Assembly (NCBI GenBank): GCA_951799445.1
Contig: OX637293.1
Location: forward strand, 8,618,001-8,682,000
DNA from: Pseudisothecium myosuroides
Lineage: Eukaryota > Streptophyta > Bryopsida > Hypnales > Lembophyllaceae
Length of the DNA stretch: 64,000 nucleotides
Direction of reading: 5' to 3'
Of this stretch, positions 1-10,458 are shown piece after piece; the stretch's first letter is position 1; every line of letters starts with the position of its first letter. The position numbers and the translations under genes were made by a program. A model generated the notes under the pieces. The model did not search any database. It was not told the origin of the DNA and saw only the letters and a program-made list of their open reading frames with translations.

Positions 1-3000
1 TGCGTACAGACAGGTGAGTCCACCTGCTGGACGAAGATTCCGAGCCTTTGAACCTGCACAGTGCACTGGGAAGGGCCATCTTGTTTCTCTTTCTTCTTCA
101 CCCGGGCCTTGTATGCTGGACTGTTTGTATTACTCTCTGATGATCTAATATCGAGTGATAGTGGGTGCTGGAGTTGATGAGCATGCAATGATGTTGAGGC
201 TTCTGGACCGACAATATTGGGAGTACGGCACCTATTTTTTGAGGCAAGTGCTATCTTCTACTCATAACCCGGGCCTTGTATGCTGGACTGTTTGTATTAC
301 TCTCTGATGATCTAATATCGAGTGATAGTGGGTGCTGGAGTTGATGAGCATGCAATGATGTTGAGGCTTCTGGACCGACAATATTGGGAGTACGGCACCT
401 ATTTTTTGAGGCAAGTGCTATCTTCTACTCATAACCGGGATTCGGCTTGTGTATTAAGCTTGTGTTGGTGTACTAAAAGAGCCCCTCTATTTTCTACTCA
501 CACAAGCGCCTATCAGGTTGTGAGTGATCGAGCAAGTTCTACCAAATGTCACTATAAATTGCTATATACGCGTGCATGCGTACGTCGCCCTTTCTGTTTC
601 AGCAGCTTCGGTACGTGATTTTATAATAGGTTTCTTGAATTTGCAGTTCGTCGACAGTCAGAATGGAACACGAGCTTTCTGAGCTTCATATATGTTACCT
701 AGAAATAGATGTGGGTTGTGAGTTGTGAGTTGTGGACAAGGTTGGGTCAAGAGAGTGAGTTCTTTCGTCACTGTTGTTGTATTTATGAATCCCTGTTTCA
801 GGAGTTACTTGATTTTCATGTTGATTACTTATTTTGGATTTGCTGTACGTCAACCAAATAAAGCACTTGCAGAGCTTCATTTATTTTACTTAGAAATGCA
901 TAGAGTGCCGTTCCGTCTGGCGTTCCTCCCCTCGACTGCCTCGAGTCGCGATATCATATTTGTGGTGTACTCAATTCAAGCTACGGTTCATTATGGGTGA
1001 GTTCTTTCATCACTAGTGATGTATGTCTCAGCTCCCTGTTTGGGGGCTTACTATAGTTGATTGATTTTCATATTGATTTCCTGGATTTGCATGCAGTCTT
1101 GCACTTCGTTTGTTAATGTCAATATTTCAGAGCTTTGCGTACGTTATTTCAAAATGCGTTGATAGGAACATATTACAAGTTGGTGATGCGTACGTGTTTT
1201 TGGTTCAATCTTGCAGCTGCAAAAGAGTTAGAAACCAAGCCAGCTGCTAAACTTTTGACAGCTAGTTAGTTTTGATCATGATGACATCACCGAACTATGC
1301 CGAGAATAATAGTGTGTAAAACCTTGAGACAAAAATTTCAAATATGATCTCGCGACTCAAATGATGGCCACTGAGATGCCTGAGCAAGGACCCTTCGCCT
1401 ACTCTCTGGTATGTTTGCAAGCACTTAAGTGAGCATTTATTTTCCATCACTTGGTTGAAATTGCTTAATGTTTTTGATCTCGTGATGCTTGTAGGCTCCA
1501 GCTCCACTTGGCACTTTCTCTTACCTTGGTGACTAAAGGTGTAAACAAATGCCGCACTGTTGGACAAAAATTTTCGCCTGAGAATGTCCTACATTTAATC
1601 TTCAGGACTTTGTTCTGCTAAACGTTGAAAACTTACTAGTTTATATTTTTAATGTTGCAATGCTTTATTGTTCAGTACGATGCTCTTGCAAATGAATGTT
1701 CCTACCTTGATCATGATCAAAAATAACAATTGACCGTACAGGTACTCCAAGACAGGCCAGAGTTGAGCATTTACTGACTAAGGGATTCAAATTTGTGGGA
1801 TTTGCTGAATTTCTTTTACCTGGCTTCTGTTTTTTTTAAATTTTGCAATGGTTGTACAAAATGTTACATTTCTCCCACCATGATGATCAAAGGAATAATC
1901 AAACGCTGGACTCTTTCAATTGAGCATCTCCTCAGAAAATTTATGGTCAATTCATTTGTCAATATTTCCTTCCAATGAAGCTCCATGCATTGGCTCCCAC
2001 CTTGATCAAGCATAGAACTGATGCTTTCAGTCACTGATTGTGACTTCGTGCAGGAATTTCCATTGAGTTTTGTAAGAGCACATGGCACCAATTTCAGTGA
2101 ACTCGCCAGTTTTCGACCAACAAACTATGCAAGTTGAACACCAACGGGAGGTGATGCGGTGAGAGGATGGGATGGGCTTAAGAGGCAATGGCCTTTGGCC
2201 AGCACATCAAGCCAAAAATGGTGACCTGAGCACGCCTTGCCATTGTTGTTTTGGATTGCCCCCTAGGTGGGTTTTCTACTGTGCCGGTGCCCAGATTTCA
2301 CAGCCAGCGCGAAGTAGTAAAATAATATCCACTAAAGAGGGGGGCGTTTTGCCTCTGATCCTGAAACCTATCCTCTACAGCATATTTTGGGGTTAGACCA
2401 ATGGCCATGGTGCTGTATTGGTACCTTATGTCTGAAGGCTACAGTCCTTGTAGTCCCTTGGAACGATTCCTCACTACTGAAGCTTTGTTTATTTCTGTGC
2501 CGCTCCCAGTTTATTTCTTTGTCTAACCTTAAATTTGAAGCTAATTTCATAGTGCCTATAATTATGTGATGAAGGCTGTAAGTTTAGGGTTGACCATTTC
2601 AACGAGTGTTTGAAACCAAGCTTTTAGGAAATTAGTGTAAGCACCTTGCAGTAGAGTCGGTTGTAAAATATAGTCATTTTAGAACTAATGAACATTTGTC
2701 TATGCCGATGAAATTGACAGTTATCTTGGTTGATGATTGGTTACACTAGTAGAAAATGGCAATGAAAACAACAAAAAACCAACGAATTTGTGTTGTTCGG
2801 GATAGAGTCAATCAGAAATTGTTAAGTTTCACAGATACTTGTCGAAGTCTTCAACTAATGTCGTCACTGTTTCTGTTGGTCTGGATACCATGTATAATAT
2901 GAACAATTCTTAATCGTTGATGTCGCTTGTTGCAAATGGATATCTCGCAGACAGTTATAAGACCTTTGTATGTACTTGTATTTTTGGAATGGTGCACGCT

Positions 3001-4384
3001 TAATCCTAAAATGCAAATGCCCGCATGACTACATTAACAAGGCATATTGCATAAGCACTCGTTTCAGCAACAGCTAAGAGTCCAACGTTGAAGGTGTTAA
3101 ATCAAATTATTTCAAAATCACCATTCAGCAAAGTAGATAGAAGTTGGAAATTACTGCATACATGTGCTGTGATTGTGAACTTCTTAATTTGCCAAAGCAG
3201 ATTGCCTTGCAGAGAGAGAAAAATGCAACAAGAACAACATATTCTGAATATTAAGGGTACACGGAGTTCAGATTGAATGTTGTCATGCTCTAATGTTTTT
3301 ATTCTTATTCAACAGAAGTGACTGAGCTTTTTATCTCTGACTACACAATTGCCTAAAGGTATTTCTGTCTCTTCAATCTCCAATGTAAGCATACTATTTT
3401 CCCAACCATAGTCTTACCATGGCTGTCATCCTCTCCTACTTCCAGACTCTTGCAAATAATGGAAGATGCTAATTAATTGCATGTGAATGCATAGAAGCCA
3501 TTAAAATTGGACATGACAGACTTGTTCAATTTGTACAATGAACGCATGCCTGCAGTAAGAGAAGCTTGCTTCCTACAACCTACCTTAACTTCCCTCCAAG
3601 TAAAACTCGTATGGATGCTCCATTTCCCTTGCACCTTCTCCTCATTACCTTACAGAAGATTGCATACAGCATGTACCTTCTTCTCGTAATGCATCCAGTC
3701 ATGAAGCACTCCAGATTCCCCTAAACGAGTATATGAAAATAGAAAATGCAGGAACTGACGGCTGCTCTTGACATTGAGTAGATGGTCTGCCCACTAAGCA
3801 CGCTACAAATGGTTCTGAAAACGTAATCATCGGAAAAGGTATGGTAGTTTACACTTGAAAGCTGCATGTCCAATACCTCCGTGAACTCACGTTTGGTTGC
3901 TGCTGTAGTTGCCCCCATCACCTCCGCTGAAACCTAAAGTCCTCTCAAATATGCCTTGTGTTGACAGATGCAGCAGTTTCGACGTACCTACTCAGCTGGT
4001 TGACACCATTTGAGGCAATTCAAAATGCGATTGGAACCAATTGGTGTGTGTTAATCAGCATCAATGTCGAGCCGTTGTCGAGGATACCACACATGAAAAC
4101 GCCTTTCCCTGTGCGGCATGATTGCCACTTGCCTGCGGACTGCCAAACTCGGAATTCTGTACAATTACAAGTCTTCACGTCATAAACATTGAGACCAATA
4201 AGGTATGGTAATCCAAAAAGATCGTCCTCCAAACAAGATGCACGTCTACCCTGGTTTCAAAGCATTACTTACGGCATTACTGAAGAAGTCCATCTCAAAG
4301 TCTCAAATTCAATATTAAAATGCCATTTTTTTAATACTATTTCATGACGATTATGGGTGTGTGCTTTTTTAGTATTAACTCATT
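1..4384. other. Leftmost intergenic stretch, no supported gene
   Basis: Apart from the 167 bp tandem duplication listed separately, I see no convincing gene here. Open frames are short, lack paired splice sites and resemble no family I know. Segments near 750-850 and 1000-1100 are degenerate direct repeats of each other (shared pieces such as TTGATTTTCAT and CCCTGTTT), which suggests old local duplication. GC is a little higher in the first 1 kb than in the AT-rich DNA further right. Confidence 0.5.
101..434. repeat. Perfect tandem duplication, 2 x 167 bp
   Basis: Positions 101-267 are repeated base for base at 268-434. Both units start CCCGGGCCTTG and end CTACTCATAA. After the second unit the sequence resumes with CCGGG, so a short CCGGG match at the junction may have mediated the event. 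No divergence is visible, so the duplication is very young or an assembly artefact. Confidence 0.95.
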
Positions 4385-4722
4385 CGACTATTGAATCAAC
4401 ACTAACTCAATCACCCATTGATTTAGTACTAAAAAAACACCCTATAAATTGGAGTTTGAAACAATACTAGATATGCACTTAATTTGATAGATTTTCAGTA
4501 CAAACTCAGTATCAATTCAATTGTGTCCAAAAAAGCATTGAAATAGCACTCAATCGACAATTGAATCAAAACTAGATCAATCATCCATTGATTTAGTACC
4601 ATAAAAACACTTTATAAACTGGAGTTTGAAACAATACTAGATATGTACTTAATTTGGTAAATTTTCAGTACAAAATCAATATCAATTCAATCGTATCCAA
4701 AAAAGCATTGAAATAGCAAAGG
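4385..4722. repeat. Degenerate tandem duplication, 2 x about 170 bp
   Basis: The segment starting CGACTATTGAATCA at 4385 is repeated from 4555 (CGACAATTGAATCA). Both share TGGAGTTTGAAACAATACTA and end near AAAAAAGCATTGAAATAGCA. Scattered substitutions separate the copies. The DNA is AT-rich and has no coding signal. Confidence 0.85.
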
Positions 4723-5299
4723 TCATGAAATATCTTTGCAAAATGAAGTAGAGGGTACAAAGAAGGGGCCATAATCTTTTATTTATTTAAACAATGAATT
4801 ACAAAGTGTTTCTTAGGACATGCCATGAGAACACGATGATATGCATGATGAAGGAACCAGTAGAAAATTACACTATGAGTCCTCCACCAACACAATAAAA
4901 GACATAGTCTAAGAAATTTGAAGAGCCTAAAACTCCCATTCAACTATTTGAGCTAAACTGAAGTCCTGTGACTGAATTCTGAATACTCCGCAGGCCGTTC
5001 ACTAGCATTCAAATTGTTCAAGCTTGACCATCGATCGTCTCAGCCATGGTGACAATGATGATGCTTTCTGAGCTTGGACTGTAGGCCTACGCTTCTCTTC
5101 TCTGCTTTCTAAACAATCTTATGCGGGCTCACTGATTCAGTGGTAGCCAAATCCAATACTAAGGGAAAATCATCAAATACCTTCCTATCAAAATAGTGCG
5201 ACACATAACGACAGGTTTTGGAACGACATATGATATGAATCATTTCAGTTGAAACTTGATCCTACAATATATAAAAACAAAAGTTAAATAAATGAATAC

Positions 5300-5402
5300 A
5301 ATATATCAATATCAATGATATTGCTCAATGACAAAAACGAAAAATTCATTTAGTGTAGAACTTACACTGCGATCATTTTCCGGCCTGGCACTGTCGCAGC
5401 TT
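5300..5402. repeat. Direct repeat, copy 1 (about 105 bp)
   Basis: This segment matches 6594-6702, with shared stretches ATTCATTTAGTGTAG and TTTTCCGGCCTGGCACTGTC. The two copies flank the weak minus-strand exon series at 5456-6455. Farther right, 6733-6850 and 6926-7025 also look like degenerate copies of each other. Confidence 0.85.
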
Positions 5403-5455
5403 GTCGCGCTTTCATCCTTGGCTGCGGATTGAATATGGTGCGCTACTGTTCGCAG

Positions 5456-6455
5456 TCACGCTGCGTAGTGGTTTATATTTTTAGCAAATGCGGTAGACGA
5501 GTATCGCAGTAATCGCACTCTCTGCTTCAACTCGAATTCTGACACTGTTATCAAAGTAACTTCCAAATATGTACCAGAATCTCTGCAGTATTCCTGCTTC
5601 CCTTGTGTAAGGTTATTACCCGTCCGGTACAGTAGAGCAAAGCATTCTATACGACTGAAAAGCATCTATTGAATTAGGTATTGAATTAGGTAATCTAGTA
5701 CAGCATTTATACCAAATCTCATCCTTCACAGTCCAATGGAGATGGCGATGACAGCCATAGACCCGCTTCAAAGACAGATATTTTCACTCCTGCTTAGATG
5801 AACAATTCACTTACTTACGGAGTTAGCGTCATGTGTATCCAATCTCCATATTGAAGTGATGGCGGTCACATAAGCTTCATCCATCGAAATTTTCCTCTGC
5901 AGAAAATATATCAAAGTAAAGTATAGGAACGAGTCGAGCATCAGACATAGAGCGCGGCTATGGTCATACTCACTCACACGAGTTCCTTACAAAACAGAGA
6001 GGGCCATCATTCATGTTAAGGCAGTCCTGGCCAAACAAGAATGTTGGAATTTTCTCTCTAACTTACAGTGCGCAAACGTTCTCCTAACGAGGGAAGATAG
6101 AAATTTAGTGGCAAATAGCACCTGAAGTTTCTTGTAAGCCGATCTACCCTTGGCGCTTGAATTCTGTCAAAGGGTAAAAATTAATGCCAGTCCTTATAAT
6201 CTTGAATTGGTCTTTCCGTGACTGAGACTGAGACGGTTCATCAAAAAGGCCACTGAAATTAGCAATCCCTGAGTACCTTTCCTCTCAGACAAAAAAAGTC
6301 GTAGGTAAGTACTGCAAATGACAAAGGAGCTAGGACTAATTTTCACTTACCAAATTATCTAAAGCATTCATACCTGCGTGTCCTCTCGCGAGCTCCAATA
6401 TCATCTCTCCAGCCATCATTTTGTCTTGTACTTGAAGAAGAGTCATATTATCCTA
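5456..6455 (-). pseudogene. Possible multi-exon gene or remnant, unidentified
   Basis: On the minus strand several short open segments are bounded by good splice signals. One is 6351-6455, with an ATG at 6446 giving 32 codons before a GTAAGT donor. Another is 5819-5896, 26 codons after a TTTCTGCAG acceptor and before a GTAAGTAAG donor. A third is 5456-5665, 70 codons after a TAG acceptor and ending in TGA. The last two join in phase 0. The exon expected between them and the first one (starting near 6311) runs into a stop in the natural phase, and other small candidates near 6130 and 6020 do not join cleanly. I recognise no family. It could be a decayed gene or chance splice-like signals. Expression data or a homologue would settle it. 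Confidence 0.3.
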
Positions 6456-6593
6456 CTGCACGAAACTGACATGACCGCAAAGCACAAGGAGGGATAAATA
6501 CTCAACTAAATTCGTAGTCAACTTCCTGCCATCCTTTATAAAATATCATCCTAGTTCGCCAATAAATCAAAGCAAAAGAAAATAAGCACATGC

Positions 6594-6702
6594 TATATAT
6601 CAATATCAATAAAATTGTTCAATGACAGAAACGAAAAATTCATTTAGTGTAGAAGTAACTTACACATTGCGATCATTTTCCGGCCTGGCACTGTCGCAGC
6701 TC
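6594..6702. repeat. Direct repeat, copy 2 (about 109 bp)
   Basis: Second copy of 5300-5402, with a few substitutions and a small indel near the AGTAACTTACAC segment. Confidence 0.85.
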
Positions 6703-7484
6703 GTACTGGCACTGCATGTCTGGCTACTGCTTCACAGATTCCACTTTAATTATATTCAATAAGCAATTCGTCACATTCATATCCGGCTCTCTCAATCATG
6801 TCACAAGAACTTGAATACAAATGCGAAATCAAGGAGTTCGTTGATTCTTCCATACAATAGTAAGACCAGGGATTTGCAATCCCGACGCTCTCAATCCAAT
6901 CGAATGACCAGCTACAGATTCACAGCTTCCACTTGGATCGAATTTTGTTCATTACATTCGCATCCGACTTTGTACTGTCACAAGAAGTTGCATGCAAATG
7001 TGATTCTAAAGAGTTCGCCGATTCTTGCGCACCGCAGCAACAGCAGCGAGCAATCTTCCTGCTCCAATACTGAAATGAAATTCAAATGACGAAGATTGCA
7101 AATCCTTGGAACATCAAATTAGAACCGTAATTTGCGTGAACATGAAGTATGAGCCACGTCCAACGTCTTTTCTTGAGGATAAGAGATGAATTTCGGAATT
7201 CAAATTGAGGCGGCCAAATACACTCTGCCAGTAATCATAACACGTAGCGGGATGGACGCAAGCATCAAAGGGCCACAATGCAGGGGTGGCAAGCGGAGAA
7301 GAGAAGGCGAGGTGGTGCCCTGTCGCATAAAGGCTCGCCATAGCCAAGTCTTCTGAGTTCAGACACTCAATGCGGAGTAAGTTACTCTTCTTTCGCTTTC
7401 GAATGTACGAGAATGATATGAGGATGAAAACGAGGATGAAAAACGTCGTTTTCATGTCGGTGTACTAGTGTGCCCTGTGCCGTT

Positions 7485-7719
7485 GGCCGGGGTGAACTGA
7501 CCCCCTCGCTCGGCCTCGAGGGAAAACCCTGAAATTTTTTATTCGCGAGGCATGATGAAATTTGCAAATTCTGAATTCATATTTGCGATCAGAGGCCCCA
7601 AATTAGCTAGGAAATGCCTTGAACATACCCTAGAGATGGCTCAAAATAGGGGGCTTTTTTTCACATGTACCCCTGGAATGATTTGGCAAGCCGAGCGAGG
7701 GGGCTAGTTCACCCCGACC
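7485..7719. mobile_element. 235 bp MITE with 8 bp target duplication
   Basis: Terminal inverted repeats of about 30 bp face each other. The left begins GGCCGGGGTGAACTGACCCC, and the complement of the right begins GGTCGGGGTGAACTAGCCCC; both continue CTCGCTCGGC. GTGCCGTT (7477-7484) and GTGCCATT (7720-7727) flank them, an 8 bp duplication with one mismatch. The interior is AT-rich and non-coding. An 8 bp duplication is typical of hAT elements, but the ends do not match a family I can name. Confidence 0.8.
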
Positions 7720-7727
7720 GTGCCATT

Positions 7728-9526
7728 GCCACAGTCAAAAGTAATTTTCTAATTTTTCCATTCAATAACACTAAAAACTTCAAATTTCAATAACTTTCCC
7801 ACTGTAGGTCCAAACGTCACAAAACAAAGCTTGTGCATCCCTCCTCACTGAAGGCTTTTCGACAATACCAAGTACACCATTGGGGAATGCATGGTCCGGG
7901 AGATCTCAATGTAACAAACAAACAAACAAACTTAAGGTGTGGATTTGGAGTTCCAATATGTAAGGCTTGCAAAACCAAAAAAAAACAGACTATACTTTTG
8001 CCGAATGAAAACACATCGTTACTATAAGTTTTATAAGGTTACTACTTGTAGTCCGGAACATACAATAGAGTCATTGGTTGAAATGGATAAGCTAATGATA
8101 AAGTATGATGTCAATTTCAAATTTAGTCTACTAGAATTATTATCAAATTTTTAAAAATTTATATGAATATGTTACTGCTACCTTATAGCTAAATGGGATG
8201 TTTTATTTTGACAATCTTTGCACAATCAGATCCATACTAGCTTTGAAGCTGTGCCATATGAACATATATGCTATGTCACATTTCAATGATTGTATTTGTC
8301 GATCTGGACTTCCTAGGGAGTATAGGACCAGCATGTATGAACAAATGCACGTTACCTTGATAAAGGCTGGATATAGAGCTAGCAATAAGAGATATTAAGC
8401 TACTCCTCAGATGTCTTTACATCTATAGCCATTCTAGCAAGTCTTGGTGAGCACTTTGGTAATATGTCACAATATGTATGGGCTACAAGCAACTTTTGTG
8501 GTTCATCGTGGAAATTGACTTTTAAAGATGAAGTACAAAATTTAGTTGTAAAGAATTTAGCATTCCTACAAATGTATCAAGAATTTTAGCCACTCACCTT
8601 AGTAGGTTCGTTCTATGCCCTTAGCTCACTTAGCAAACTATGAGACCTCAAGTTTCCATACCTAGGATCAAGTATGATAGAGAATTTTGTGATACTTACA
8701 TGATTACTGATGTTCAAAACGTCCTACTAACCATTCAAGTGCTTCCAAATTTTAGTGAAGATGGCACTTATTTTATAAACTCCTTCAAATTTTGAACCAA
8801 TATGAGAGTTGGTTGCTTTAGTAGATGTTTTTGGAAAACTCAAATGCCCTATGAGCTTCCTCATCAAAATTGATTTAGTAAGTTTTCAACTTCTATTGGT
8901 TACTTTGATGTTATAGTTTCGATATGTGATTGAATTAGTTATAGCAGGTATATTTTTCAATTCCCTCAAATCAAAGGTACTAACTTAGTGCATTATCAAT
9001 GGCGATTGAAATAGTGTTGACAAGAAATGGATTGAAATTGTGTTGAGATATTGTGAATTAAAAAAACATTAAGTCATGATGTGTTGACCCAATGGAATTT
9101 TCAAGAACATCCAAATTTTGACTCAGTACCAATTCAATTGGTCATATATATGGCATTGAAATTTAGTGTTTGAAAGTTTGAGGAGTCCTAAATTCATACA
9201 CATTGTTAGTGAAAGAACTTGCATCAATGTTGGTCAAACAAATCTTGGTCCTCAAAAGGTTTATATACGCTCCTGCCGCACAGAGACGCTAGAATGCACT
9301 AATTAGTCACAAAAGACACTCTTGAAATCAAATTGTGTGTTAATTAACACACAATTTGATTTTGCGGTTTGGCTTCTTGGAATGACTTCTAGTGTTCTCC
9401 AAGGAGAAAACTTCATTGTAATGGTGGGTTGGTCGAAACTTCTTGTGTACCAAAGCTCCTCTATGACTTTTGCTAATATCTTGGGGAGCATAACATTCAG
9501 TAGCCAGCTTCGGTATTGCCTCACGT
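7728..9526. other. AT-rich intergenic DNA left of element A
   Basis: No supported gene. A perfect 38 bp palindrome lies at 9325-9362. Short frames on both strands at 9303-9579 overlap that palindrome and the transposon end, so they are not genes. Confidence 0.5.
9325..9362. repeat. Perfect 38 bp palindrome
   Basis: Two 19 bp arms with no loop. The left arm is AAATCAAATTGTGTGTTAA and the right arm is its exact complement. It lies about 165 bp outside the left target duplication of element A. Confidence 0.9.
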
Positions 9527-9538
9527 TGGATGGAATGA

Positions 9539-9597
9539 CAGGGTTGCTATTTTGTGAGCGTGCGAGCATGAGCTTGTGAGCCTGTGAGCTTGTGAGC
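9539..9597 (+). repeat. Element A left terminal repeat with GTGAGC array
   Basis: After CAGGGTTGCTATTT come six close copies of the motif TGTGAGC (variants TGCGAGC and ATGAGC) in about 45 bp. The inverted partner is at the other end (22408-22480). Iterated motifs of this kind are probable transposase binding sites. Confidence 0.85.
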
Positions 9598-10458
9598 ATA
9601 AATTTTTTTAGAGTGAAGACCCATGATCGTGGAGATGAATGGAGATGAATGGAGTTGGATGATTTTTTTTGTAGTCAACTTTGTTGGATGAAATACATTT
9701 GTTGTATACATGGCATTCGATGAGAAGGAATTTAGATGATAGCTAAATGGTTAAAAAAATCAATTGTTTAGGATAAGGGTCAATTACCAAGTATCTTAGA
9801 TCTAAGGTTTAGAGAGACTATTTGGAAACTAGAAATATATGCTTATATGGTGTTAGGAAACCATTTCAAGAAAGGTACTATTTCCAATTAAAATTTAGTT
9901 CTTTTTAAGCATTATTGAAAATCACCAAATTTATTTCTATGCTAACACCAACATTAATCCTTAAAGGACGGAGGGGTGACCCTCAAAATCATCCTTTTGC
10001 ATTACCGAGTGAATCATTGGCTTCATTGCAATAGCGCTCATTGGAGGTCTATAGAAGATCTTCCCTTTTTACAATAGATTTCAAGGATGAATACTTGCAT
10101 TTTTGGCCTACACAGTTTGATTTTCTCTCATCCATCGGCCATAGAATGGCTGCGTGGACATTTAAAGGTTAAAAAGTTCTAATTACATACTTCCATCTAA
10201 GAGAAGCAACATGTTGCTAATTGGGAGAAATAGATTCAATCTACAAAAATTTCTATTAATTGACCTCTAAAATGAAGATGTCTTCTAAAATGATGTCCAA
10301 TAGAATGATGATAACCATTAATTACCACCACTCCAAAAATCACAAGAATGCAAAATAACTCTAGAATAGAATAAGGTGCAAGAATGTAGTGGCCCTTTTA
10401 GTCTCACTACATGCATTAGAAAATCAAGTAACAACAATAGTATCTGAAACAAGTCGAA
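9598..10458. other. Element A left non-coding segment
   Basis: AT-rich DNA between the left terminal repeat and the stop codon of the leftward gene. No open frame of interest. It should hold the 3' UTR and polyadenylation region of the ParB-methylase gene. Confidence 0.55.

Noticed and set aside
7114..7455. 113-codon minus-strand frame with a hydrophobic start
   Set aside because: Signal-like start but no family, no splice context and a low-information remainder beside a MITE.
9303..9599. Overlapping frames on both strands at the left edge of element A
   Set aside because: They cross the perfect palindrome, the target duplication and the terminal repeat, so they are not genes.
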